A program made the translations under genes and the position numbers. Under the pieces are notes generated by a model. It ran no database searches. It was not told where the DNA came from and worked only from the letters and a program-made list of their open reading frames with translations. DNA of 64,000 nt. Source: Amphiura filiformis. Taxonomy: Eukaryota > Echinodermata > Ophiuroidea > Amphilepidida > Amphiuridae. Positions 1 to 11,100 of the stretch are shown piece by piece (position 1 is the stretch's first letter; the number at the start of each line of letters is the position of its first letter). The stretch is from the NCBI RefSeq assembly GCF_039555335.1, contig NW_027305511.1:1-64000 (forward strand), written 5' to 3'.

Positions 1-345
1 ATGGGCATTTTGAAGGTTTTTCGTCTCAGACCGAAGTGACCCCTTAATGACATTTGACCCCAAATAAAAATACCACATATGAATTGGGTAACCACAATTC
101 ATGTGTGAACATACCGTTACTGTCCTATGTTTATCTTAGCAAATAAAAATGTTTGAGGGTTTTTCGTTTTATACCGGAAGTGACCCCTTAATGACCTTTG
201 ACCCCAAATCTGTGAGGACCCTATAGACACTGCGTAATAACAATGTATGTGTGCAAGTGGTGTCACTGTCCTACGTAATTTGTGGGAGAAGAAGCATTTT
301 AAAGGTATTTCATTTTATACCGGAAGTGGCCCTTAATGACCAGAA
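1..345. repeat. Diverged tandem units, proximal part of repeat block
   Basis: About two and a half units of 130-170 bp share the words TACCGGAAGTGACC and TTAATGACC and a TTTTCGTTT stretch (near 15-60, 160-210 and 300-345). No coding signal. The TGACCTTTGACCCC word near 193 links it to the longer repeat array that follows. Confidence 0.7.
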
Positions 346-411
346 AGAAGAAGAAGAAGAAAGAAGAAGAAGAAGAAGAAGAAAAAAGAAGAAGAAGAAG
401 AAAGAACCTGT
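342..411. repeat. (GAA)n microsatellite
   Basis: Purine-only tract of AAGAAG repeats. Reading frames through it give only Lys/Arg/Glu or, on the other strand, Ser/Phe/Leu runs, so it is not coding. Confidence 0.9.
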
Positions 412-555
412 AAGAAAAAAGACACAGCCGTCACGGCTGTGTAAGAACGCCAAGAAGACAGTACAAGCCGACGTCGGCTAGTAAGAAGAAAGAACCTGTA
501 AGAAAAAAGACACACTGTGTAACTAGAGCAACTGTGCCCTTTGCAAGGGCACGAG
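412..555. repeat. String of short hairpins separated by AAGAA spacers
   Basis: Four perfect or near-perfect inverted repeats follow one another: 422-442 (arms ACACAGCCG/CGGCTGTGT), 466-479 (AGCCGACGTCGGCT), 510-520 (ACAC/GTGT) and 534-552 (GTGCCCTT/AAGGGCAC). Spacers contain AAGAA, and the longer phrase AAGAACCTGTAAGAAAAAAG occurs before the first and third hairpins. The stems differ in sequence while the spacers are conserved. The function is unknown. Confidence 0.7.
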
Positions 556-2960
556 GTAAGTTAGGCGGATGATTGTGACGATCTGAGCAAGCAGCAATAC
601 TGTGCTGGATAAGATTAATTTTAAGAAGATTGACTCATTAACTGCCATTTTCATATACATTGATCGTGGAAAGCTGCCATTTTGAAAACTGACCTTTGAC
701 CCCTTTATTGCCCCTTAATGACCTTTAAAATATTTTTAACATGTTTAGAATGTCATAAGGATCATTGCATTTAAATTTCAGCCCAATTGGAGCATTTTGG
801 AACACTTGACCTTTGACCCCTTAATGACCTTAAATGAATTCTAAAATGTTTTTTTGAAAATGTTTAGAATGTCATAAGGATCATTGCATTTAAATTTCAG
901 CTCAATTGGAGCGTTTTGAAAAACTTGACCTTTGACCCCTTTATGACCCTTAATGAACTGAATTTCAGCTCAATTTGAGCATTTTCAAAAACTTGACCAT
1001 TGACCCCTTTATGGCCTCTTAATGACCTTGAATGCATTTTAAAATGTTTTAAGCATGTTTAGCATGTCATAAGGATCATTGCATTTAAATTTCAGCTCAA
1101 TCTGAGCATTTTCGGTTAAAATGACCTTTTTTGACCCCTGCGACCCCTTTGGATGACCTCTGATGTTACACAACCCATAACTTTTGTAGCCATCTACCCA
1201 ATACTGCTTGTGACTGAGTTTGGTCGAAATCCGATCAAGGATGTGGAAGTAGTAGCAATTGTGAGAAGAAGAAGAAAGAAAGAAAGAGGACACGAGGTAA
1301 GTTAGGCGGATGACTGTGATGATCTGATCAAGCAGCAACAATGTGCTGGATAGTATTAATTTTAATAAGATTGTTTCATTAATTGCCGTTTTAATAAACC
1401 TTAATCGTGGAAAGCTGGCATTTTGAAAACTTGACCTTTGACCTCTGTATGACCCCCTTAAAGACCATAAATGAATTTTAAAAAGATTTAAAACATGTTA
1501 AGAATGTCATAAGGATCATTGCATTTAAATTTCAGCTCAATTGAAGCATTTTGAAAACTTGACCTTTGACCCCTTTATTGCCCCCTTAATGACCTTTTAA
1601 ATGAATTTTAAAATATTTTCAACATGTTTAGAATGTCATAAGGATCATTGTATACAAATTTCAGCTAAATTGGAGCATTTTGGAACACTTGACCTTTGAC
1701 CCCTTTATGACCCCCCTTAATGACCTTAAGTGAATTTTTAAAATATTTTTTAAATGTTTCAAATGTCATAAGGATCATTGCATTTAAATTTCAGCTCAAT
1801 TGGAGCATTTTGAAAAATTTGACCTTTGACCCTTTATGGGGCCCTTAATGACCTTAAATAAATTTTAAAATATTTGAAACATGTTTAGAATGTCATAAGG
1901 ATCATTGCATTTAAATTTCAGCTCAATTGGAGCATTTTGAAAAACTTGACCTTTGACCCCTTTATGGCCCCTTAATGACCTTAAATAAATTTTAAAATAT
2001 TTGAAACATGTTTAGAATGTCATAAGGATCATTGCATTTGAATTTCAGCTCAATTGGAGCATTTTCTGTTCAAATGACCTTTTTGACCCCAGTGACCCCT
2101 GGATGACCTTTTGACGTTAAACAACCCATAACTTTTGTAGCCAGCTACTCAATAATGCTTGTGTATGAGTTTGGTCGAAATCCGATCAAGGATGTGGCAG
2201 AAGAAGCAAATTGTGAGAAAGAAAGAAGAAAGAACTAGAGTTAACTGTGCCTTTGCAAGGGCACGAGGTAAGTTAGGCGGACGATTGTGACGATCTGATC
2301 AAGCAGCAATACTGTGCTGGATAGTATTAATTTTAATAAGACTGTTTCATTAATTGCCGTTTTAATATACCTTGATCGTGGAAAGCTGGCATTTAAAAAC
2401 TTGACCTTTGACCTCTGTATGACCCCTTTAATGACCTTAAATGAATTTTGAAATATTTAAAACATGTAAAGAATGTCATAAGGACCATTGCATTTAAATT
2501 TCAGCTCAATTGAAGCATTTTGAAAACTTGACCTTTGACCCCTTTATTTCCCCTTAATGGCCTTAAATGAATTTTAAAATATTTTTAAAATGTTTAAAAT
2601 GTCATAAGGATCATTGCATTCAAATTTCAGCTCAATTGGAGCATTTTGAAAAACTTGACCTTTGACCCCTTTATGACCCTTAATGACCTTAAATAAATTT
2701 TAAAATGTTTTAAACATCTTTAGAATGTCATAAGGATCATTGCATTTAAATTTCAGCTCAATTGGAGCATTTTCGGTTGTAATTAATTTTTTTGACCCCT
2801 GTGACCCCTTGGATGACCTCTGACGTTAAACAACCCATAACTTTTGTAGCCAGCTACCCAATACTGCTTGTGACTGAGTTTGGTTGAAATCCGATCACGG
2901 ATGTGGAAGTAGTAGCAAATTGTGAGAAGAAAGAAGAAAGAAAGAAAGAAATGGCAAGAA
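551..2960. repeat. Higher-order tandem repeat array with DR1-like motifs
   Basis: Three large units begin with CACGAGGTAAGTTAGGCGG near 550, 1290 and 2264. Each is built from subunits of about 130-160 bp carrying GTCATAAGGATCATTG, TTTCAGCTCAATTGGAGC and TTGACCTTTGACCCC. Each large unit ends with GGTCGAAATCCGATCA or a close variant, GATGTGG and a GAA-rich tail. About a dozen copies of TGACCTTTGACCCC are present. No open reading frame is supported. Confidence 0.85.
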
Positions 2961-3260
2961 AGAAATAAGTTAGGCTGCCCGCCTAACTTAAAAAGAGAGA
3001 AAGGCCAAGAAAGAAATAAGTTAGGCTGCACGCCCAACTTAAGAAAGAAATAAGTTAGGCTGCCGGCCTAACTTAAGAAGAAGAACGCGGTAAAAACAAT
3101 GCACAGCGCCGATGGCGGCTGTGCAAGAAAGAAAGAAGAACGCGGAAAAAACAATGCACAGCGCCGATGGCGGCTGTGCAAGAAGAAGAAAGAAACCGCT
3201 GGCATGCAAGAAGAAGAAGAAGAAGAAGAAGAAGAAGAAGAAGAAGAAGAAGACACCCGG
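2940..3260. repeat. Second hairpin string plus (GAA)n tract
   Basis: Three copies of a hairpin with arms TAAGTTAGGC/GCCTAACTTA lie at 2966-2990, 3017-3041 (one arm mutated) and 3051-3075. Two copies of a hairpin with arms TGCACAGC/GCTGTGCA lie at 3100-3125 and 3155-3180. All are separated by AAGAA-type spacers and followed by a pure (AAG)n run at about 3208-3252. The TAAGTTAGGC arm also occurs unpaired in the long array at 555, 1294 and 2268, so the hairpin string and the array share parts. Confidence 0.75.
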
Positions 3261-3575
3261 CTCCTACATCTTTCTCTCTATCTGCTCCTCTAACATACTC
3301 TCTCTCATGCTCTCTCCCCCTTCTCTCCTTCGTCTTTTTCTCTCTCCCTCTTATTAAGACCCATATTTAATCTAGGGGCCAACACCATAGAATATTATAG
3401 AAGGTATAAATAAACAGTGTCTTAAAAAATGTAAGTCAAGATCCTTTTTAGAACTGTACTCTTCGCACATTGATGTTGAATGTAGAATATTGATTTATGT
3501 AACAATAATTATTATACACAGTAAAATTTCATATTATTTTATGTATAGTTATCACCATGATCACTGCACATTACT
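3261..3575. other. Non-coding spacer, no gene seen
   Basis: A pyrimidine-rich stretch (3262-3355, CTCT and TCTC runs) is followed by AT-rich unique sequence. No open frame or repeat hallmark stands out. It separates the repeat block from the putative promoter. Confidence 0.6.
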
Positions 3576-3579
3576 GGTC

Positions 3580-3788
3580 TTTGCAACAGCCAATAGAAAT
3601 CGCTGACTATCACCCATAAAAATAATATGCAAATTATATTCCTTATTAATAGGTAAACAGTTTGCTTAGTAGGTGACCGAATCAAAATCGCAAAGTTATC
3701 CGGACGGAACAGTCCTCAAAATATCATAACGGAATACACACAGGCAGTGGAGATTTAAATATAACGCCAAGCGAGCATACATATAGTC
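3580..3788 (+). promoter_or_regulatory. Putative promoter and 5' UTR of the Calx-beta/EGF gene
   Basis: A CCAAT box (3590-3594), an A/T-rich TATA-like stretch (CATAAAAATAA, about 3615-3625) and an octamer-type ATGCAAAT (3627-3634) lie 150-200 bp upstream of the start codon. A second TATA-like AAATATAA lies at 3757-3764, but it is too close to the ATG to direct a normal leader. The elements are visible; their use as a promoter is inference. Confidence 0.4.
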
Positions 3789-3864
3789 ATGTTTGGACCT
3801 ACCTTGATATTACTTGGTATACTCACATTGTGTCTACAGGATGTGTATGGGCAGGGACCTGTTT
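3789..3864 (+). CDS. Exon 1: signal peptide
   Basis: It starts at ATG 3789 and encodes a hydrophobic leader (MFGPTLILLGILTLCLQD...) with probable cleavage after VYG. The donor GTAAGT follows at 3865. It ends in phase 1, like most later exons. No in-frame upstream ATG extends it. Confidence 0.8.
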
Positions 3865-4998
3865 GTAAGTAATTGTTCATTTTGGTGTAGGGTATGCCAA
3901 GGTGTATAGGGGTGTCTGTGTGGGGGGGAGGGGCGTTAAGGGTTGGGTGTGAATGGCTGTTCGTATCATCTCTAAATGAAAATTGGTGTGATCATCTAAA
4001 TTTAAAGATGAAAATTTTTTTTTTTAAATCCGACTTTCTTACAAAAAGATGACACTATTATCTAATTTTATTTGATTGTTTGTTTGGTTCTTGCTTTCGT
4101 AATTATTTGTGTCTGCGATCTTTTATTCTTATTGATTTAATTGACGTTGTCTATTCTTATAAACATATAGACAGCCAGCCAGACAGACAGACGCGTATAG
4201 GACTACATTAATTGTTCACAGACACACCCACTCGCTTCACAAGATAAGCATGATATAAGGTGTACTCTACTTGTTAAATTTATGGACAGAAAAATAGCAC
4301 TGAATTAAAATTTTCTTTTAAATAGAGATATTTCCATTTTAGAATCCCATCCAGAATCCAATGTTAATTTTGGTGTATCTAAAACTTTAAATGTAAAAGT
4401 CAAATTTATCCACAACGAATATTCGTGTTTATAGATGCCATACTTAAATCAGTCCAAGTAATCAATGTTTAGACCCATGTAAACAGTCAGATTTTTGTTA
4501 GAAACGGTAAATTTATACTATTTACAGAGGACGTCATACAACTCTGTAATAGAAGCTGCAGCTATACATGATGACAAATAACTATTGTCTTTGTGTCTGT
4601 AAAACATGGACTGCCATGAAAAACAAAAATGTTTTATCATTCTCAAAAATAATCTATATATATATTTTATTTAGGCCATAAGCTAGTTTATCAAACTGAT
4701 AAAGCTAGTTTTACTATAAGTCATACAATTGTCTTTTAGTAAATAACGAATTCATTTATTTACCGTACTTAATTTTATATCTACCTAGATAATAACTTAT
4801 GTTCATAAACAGATCCTGTGTATATGTGCGTAGATTCCAGTGGGGCAGAAACAGAGCCCGTTGGTTTCATAAAAGGGACGAACCCAGGGTGTGCACGTTC
4901 CCAGAGAGTGCTGGGTATGGTATTATAGCAATCAAAGTCTTTCAGGATAGTGGCACGGATGACGCGTATACTTCTCAATGTAAGATAATTTGTTATTA

Positions 4999-5096
<98 letters not shown>

Positions 5097-5141
5097 CATT
5101 ATTATTATTATTATTATTAGTATTAGTGTTATTATTTTTTA

Positions 5142-5182
<41 letters not shown>

Positions 5183-8100
5183 TTTACTTTATTATTATTT
5201 AACTGTCAAGAGCCCCTCCCCCTTTTTTTTCATTTCAAATTATAATATTTCCACTATATGGTCATGATAATTTATATTTCCAATATCCAAACCTATTCAG
5301 AAGTTTGGCAAATAATTGCTTGTCTTATTTAACTTTTTTTAAACATTAATGTATCTGATCTTAACATTCAGCTTGTTTTTATGTAATAGCAATGTTTTTA
5401 ATTCTGTCGTGACAAAAAGTGTTTATCTTGCATTTTAATCATTCATTTGATGGAATTGAACATGTGTTTTGTTTTAATCCTCGTAATACCTTAAGACACG
5501 GTAGCTATAAAAGACAGACAACAGAAAAGACACAAATCCAACAATATACACTTTGATGAACCTGATATGACCTTGAACATTTTTGGCACTCACATGCTAT
5601 CCAACAAACCATCAATTGAAGAGCTTAGTTTCAAAACCCCTTACATCCACTTGAGCAATTTTAGCGGATGCTCATCTACCCAAGCATCCCGCCAAAAACT
5701 GCATTTTTATGAAAAACCCCTTATCATCAAAAGCATTTTTTGATGATTTTTGATGCATCCTCAAAATTGCTGAAGTGGTGAGGAGTTTTGAAACTAAGCT
5801 CTTCAATTAATGGCAACTTGCACCCTTAAACATTAACTCCAACATTTTAACTCCTACAGCTTCCTGTAAACTCTCTGATTTATAACTCCAAACTTTTCTG
5901 TCTTTTCATATACATCCCCATGTGAAACTTTGGTCCATCTCTTTTACAAGGTCATATATTTAAAACCATTGGGCCAAATTTCATAAAAATGACCGTACGC
6001 CACTATGTGTTGCGACCGACGATGTATTGGTTTAATAAAAACCAAAACAAACATTTTAAAGTATTAGAACTTCCTGTCAACTCTCTAATTGACTAACTCC
6101 AAATCTGTCTGTATCTACGGTAATTTTTGTTTTCTGTCTTTAATACAGCTACATCTGCCAAGTGTGCATTATTTGTGCCCGATTTTCAGTGGCGTAACTC
6201 CTATGGGCTCTGGGGGGCCGCGCCCCCGGGCACCCGGGCTAAGGGGCACCCATCAGCAGACCGGATACCCTTTCGACACGATAATCCTTTGTTATAGGAA
6301 AGAAGTGGAAACCTTTACCCACCATGTATAGAATTCTACTCTTCATTTGAGTGCCCCCTCCAACACAAAATTTTTCTCGCGCTTCGCGCGCATTGCACAT
6401 TAAACTGTCATTTGAAAGACCAAAATTCAACTTGATTAGGCTATACCAAATTTGTATGCACATTTTTGCGCGCCCGCACCACATGTATTGTGTATTCTTT
6501 CCTCTGGGCGCCACAAGCCCTAGCTACGTCACTACAGCTAGTGATGAATTTTCAAAAGTAAAGACATTGGAGAAGATGAAAACATTTTTTTATTAACATG
6601 AAGTTATTCGGTAGGTCTATGGCTTTCAATACCAAAATTGATTAGCTCTGCAGTCTGCACCATGCACACATAGTCCGACGAGTAGGACCTGTTTTTTCTT
6701 AGATAGCAACTTTCGCGATTGGTCTTTCTTGCGCCATGTGAGATAGTGATCATAGTCTGAGCTGAGCATAGGCCTACATGTTAACTTAGAAAATAGGTCC
6801 TACACCAGTGGCGTAGCGACGGGGGGGCAGAAGGGGCACGTGCCCTAGGCGCCACCCGTGGGGGCGCCGAATTAACCAATTCAACGTCGATTCTGCGCCC
6901 ACTCCAGCTATGAAAGTCTAATTTTTCAGGCGCTTCGCGCGCATTTCAGCACAAAATCATTTGAAAGATCAATTTAAGACCGATATTCAACTTCATTATG
7001 ACCAAAGTTAAAGCGTGATTGGTCCTATTTGTGTAAATTATCGCGCGATCCTCCCAAGAATTGGGGAGGGTGCCAATATGTATCCTTAGCCCTGGGCGCC
7101 ACAACCCCTAGCTACGCCACTGTCCCACACGTCGGACTATGCACATCCTTGTTCAGGGGCACCCGATCTACTTTCGCCCCCGGGCACCCTGGCCCAAAGT
7201 TACGCCACTGCCGATTTTGCTGTAACATATGTGATGCGATCAAGCAAAATCAGTCGGAACTCGGAAATATTGATTTTGAGATATAGCCAAACAAAGGGAA
7301 TTTCCTTTTGTTTCCTATTTTTTTGGAAACTCTTTAATTGCTCATTATCTTTGGAACTGGCTGTTCAAGTTCAATGGGGTTTTCTGCAAAATACAGCTTT
7401 GTAAATGCTTTTTACTATCATATAATAAATTTAAAATTCAATATTTCCGAGTTCCGACTGATTTTGCTTGATCGCATCACATATGTGCACAATTTTCAGT
7501 TTCATACTATTTGAAGTGAAATTTGATACACATTTGGTTCATTTCGCGCGATGCAGGCACACATTTCCAAGTTGACACTATTTTATACCCAAACGAAGGT
7601 GTTTACCGAATTTGTGCGATCTAAACAGAAGTAAGAACAAGGATTTCTTTAGTTTGGGGGGGGGGGGGTGATCAAAGCAAAATTATTTTGTCCATGTTGA
7701 TTTAATATTTTAGTCGGCTTTGTCATGTGTATCTGCGTCTTGTTCACTTTCTTCACTCTTTCTACTTCCGTCTTTTTTAACAGTTTCTTGAAAGCCCTTT
7801 CTTTTCTGTCGCTGGCGTACCAGATACCAGGGTAAGACATCAGGGTAGGCAACGCTTTTACTGGTCAAGTTTAAGGGACAGCTGTGCGTATTGTTCACGC
7901 AAAACTTGTTAGGCCAAATAAAAAAAATAAACATGTTTCACGTCCCTCCCGCTTCCTTTTTGAGGTATTTTTGAAATTCAGTTATAACTTTTCAAAAAAT
8001 ATGTCTAGGAAGTAGAAATGCTTTCTATAGCCTTGCTAATATAAAAGAAACACTTTTATAAGGTTTTGTGATAGTTAGAGGGGGCCTATCTCTTAGAACA

Positions 8101-11100
8101 GCAAATAAAAAGAGGCCTCCTCCTTTTTCCAGGCATTATTGTATACGCTAAAACAGCTCTGATTATGGGTATTTACACTGATTTTGCGATAAAAAATAAA
8201 AAGCCCCCTCTTCCTCCTTTTTTTCAAAAACCCGGACGTGAAACATGTTTTTTTTAAATTTTACTTGGCCTTATACTATTTAAGCCCCCAATCAAAGTGA
8301 ATTCAAATGTATAGATGATAATGTGCGCGCGCGGAACGCGAGAAAATAGTTAATGTCATACTATTTCAACCAAAAATCAAGGTATAATACCGTATATTGC
8401 CTGTATTTTAACAGTAAGCCTAAAGGCTTGGCAACATATCGACCCGTGTCGCGCTTGGAGGGGCGTGACCGTCCAGAAAGCATGGACAAATGCCGTGTTA
8501 TTATTATTTTGTTATTATAAAAAATAATTTATGCGGCTTCCCATGGCTTTTTAAACATCAAGCTAATTAATTTTTCTGCGAACAAATACTTTTTTTCCAG
8601 TTGTATCCACATATGTTAGTGCAGCCCCAACAGATCCTGGTGTAACAGCAGCAACAGAAGGAGCAGACTACGGCCCAATTATAGAATGGATACCAATCCC
8701 AAAGAATGCGGTTGGTGGTCCGTTCACACGATCATTAATATATATTCCAATCATTGATGATACGGAGATTGAACCAACGGAAGAGTTTATACTGGATGCT
8801 GAATTCGTTGAAACTGCCAAAAGAGAACTCGTTACCGACTGTGATTCGGCCACACTACCATGCGGTGTTTTTATTCAGATTATGGATGATGACGGTTCGT
8901 GACAGTTTTCCTTAATATCTTCTTATTCCACTGTCTTTTCTATAAAATGACAAGGGAACTACAAACAGTCGAACTATAATATAAAAGGAAGGCTCCTTGC
9001 TTTAATCTCCCATTATTTTGGGCAGTACGGTGGCGTAGCCTGAGTCAACCTACAAGGGGGGTGGGCAACGACCATGATTCGGGACACAATTCCTATTTTC
9101 CTAAGGGATTGTCTACATTTTCAACTCGATCACTCCCCCCGTACCCCGTACCCATATGACGCTATGTCACCGCTCTTGGGTCAGGTAATGTGGTTGGACT
9201 TTTAGTTGTGCTAAGGTGAGTGCAAAGGATGACTCCATGATTAGCCCTACTCGTTTGGCGGTCGATTTGGGCGTTTAAGCGTGCCAGAAAAGAATCGGAA
9301 TGGGTAACACTAAATGTGGGTTAATATACCTTTTTTACTCCATTGTTGGCCAAAGAGGTATATAATAGACCCGATCAGTTTCGGCATACAATTTCAACAT
9401 TTTGTGGCTAGAAATAAAAGTTAACAATATAATCTGTAAATTGTTTGTTTTATGTTTGTTTGTCATTTTCGTATTTTTGGGGTGTGATGCCTTTTGTTTG
9501 TGTTTATTTGAAACTGCTTTTGGAAACCCACCGAAAGTCATGATGAAGCAGCCAAAACAATACAAGATTTTTAAACATGGACGTTTATAAATAGCCTAAA
9601 AGCAAAAACATTTGTGGCAACAATGAGCCTTGCAAGTCATGGTTAAAATGTGTTAAGTACCACCCCAAAGTTTCCCTACATACACACCCACTACCCACCC
9701 CACACACCCCTGCACCCCACCCCATAGGCCTACATATATTACATACCGGTACATAATTATTAAATATTTATATAGCGCGACTAGCTATATACCTTTAGAA
9801 TGTATAGCGCTAAATGATGACAAATAGGCCTACATGTCAAATAAAAAAAACACGAACACAAGTACCAAGTCTGAAGAGTGTAATGAAAATGCCAACCCGC
9901 GATTGGGGGGGTCATACAAAATTCACCTGGACCTCAAGCGCGCCTCCCTTACGGACTAACCTAGGTAAACAAACAAACAACAGACAAAATGGTCGACATA
10001 ATCATGGAAACCATATAATTTGAAATTGCAGGCTATCACGGCAGCCAATTTTCAAAATTCACCTCATTTACCAGAGCACTGGGGATTTGGGCTACCAACT
10101 CGCTGGTCGGGCAATCCTTGCTTTCAATGGAAAAGGGACCTGGATGACAACAATGGAAATATCGATTATTTCTGCTGGTTGCTTTCGAGATAAAAGTACT
10201 GAGTTTGACATTTTCGGAGCATGTAGGGAAAAGGGTAAAATGAAAACGGAAATTCTGACAAAACTATAATATATAGACCCACACGATGTGCCTTACAGAG
10301 GTGGGAAATATCTTTCTTTAGCAAACTATATTAGTTTGAGACGCTAAAAAATGAATTCCGAAAAAGGCTCGCGGACGAACTAAAGGCCTCTGAAAATCAA
10401 AATATCACACTAAAAGACACAATTTCATGCCTAATTTTAACACTAGGATTTTTTTAATGTATATCCAAGCACTATGTTTTTAACTGACATTACTGAAGAA
10501 AAGAAAATATTATATTTGACCGAGAAAATTCATTTCATAGCAAAAAGGTGTATCTCTGAATTGTGCTGATTTTAACATGTATCGATCGACTTTTAGCGCG
10601 ACTATGCATAACAAAATAATCGGTTGAACAGCGTATTAACGCTTACCAGCAGGCTACTGTCATTAAGTGATCAAACGTCTCGTGAGAGCGCCTACTTGAG
10701 CGAAAGGTACCTTTTGTTCTCATAAAGCCCCAGGGTGAGATTGAGTAGCCGAAAGCACAAAAGTCACACTTTAGCCGTCGATGTACAGTTATCATCCACC
10801 TGACTTTAGGCGCTTCGTTTCAATCACACATCAGAATGTATTAAGGTTGCCAGGTTCACGTGTCTATAGTACTGTATAATGGTAACGTATATGTGTAGGG
10901 GTGTATGTACACGACGAACGCGTTTGGCTTGAATAGGAGCTAAGTGCAACTTTCAAAATCCGACTTGAAACCACTCAAGCACTCATAACTCAACCAGATG
11001 ATATCGTAGAGCAACAAAAGAGGTATCAAAATGCGCAGGAGAAATCTGCGCTTTATATACATTAAATAGGTTTTTTGCTATATATTTCAGTTCCCGATCA

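Noticed and set aside
3099-3370. Overlapping Lys/Glu/Arg-rich open frames
   Set aside because: They read through (AAG)n and hairpin repeats in all frames and lack any domain or splice support.
4799-5245. Long open frame with poly-Leu/Ile/Tyr tail
   Set aside because: Only the part up to 4979 is exon sequence; the rest is (ATT)n microsatellite in intron 2.
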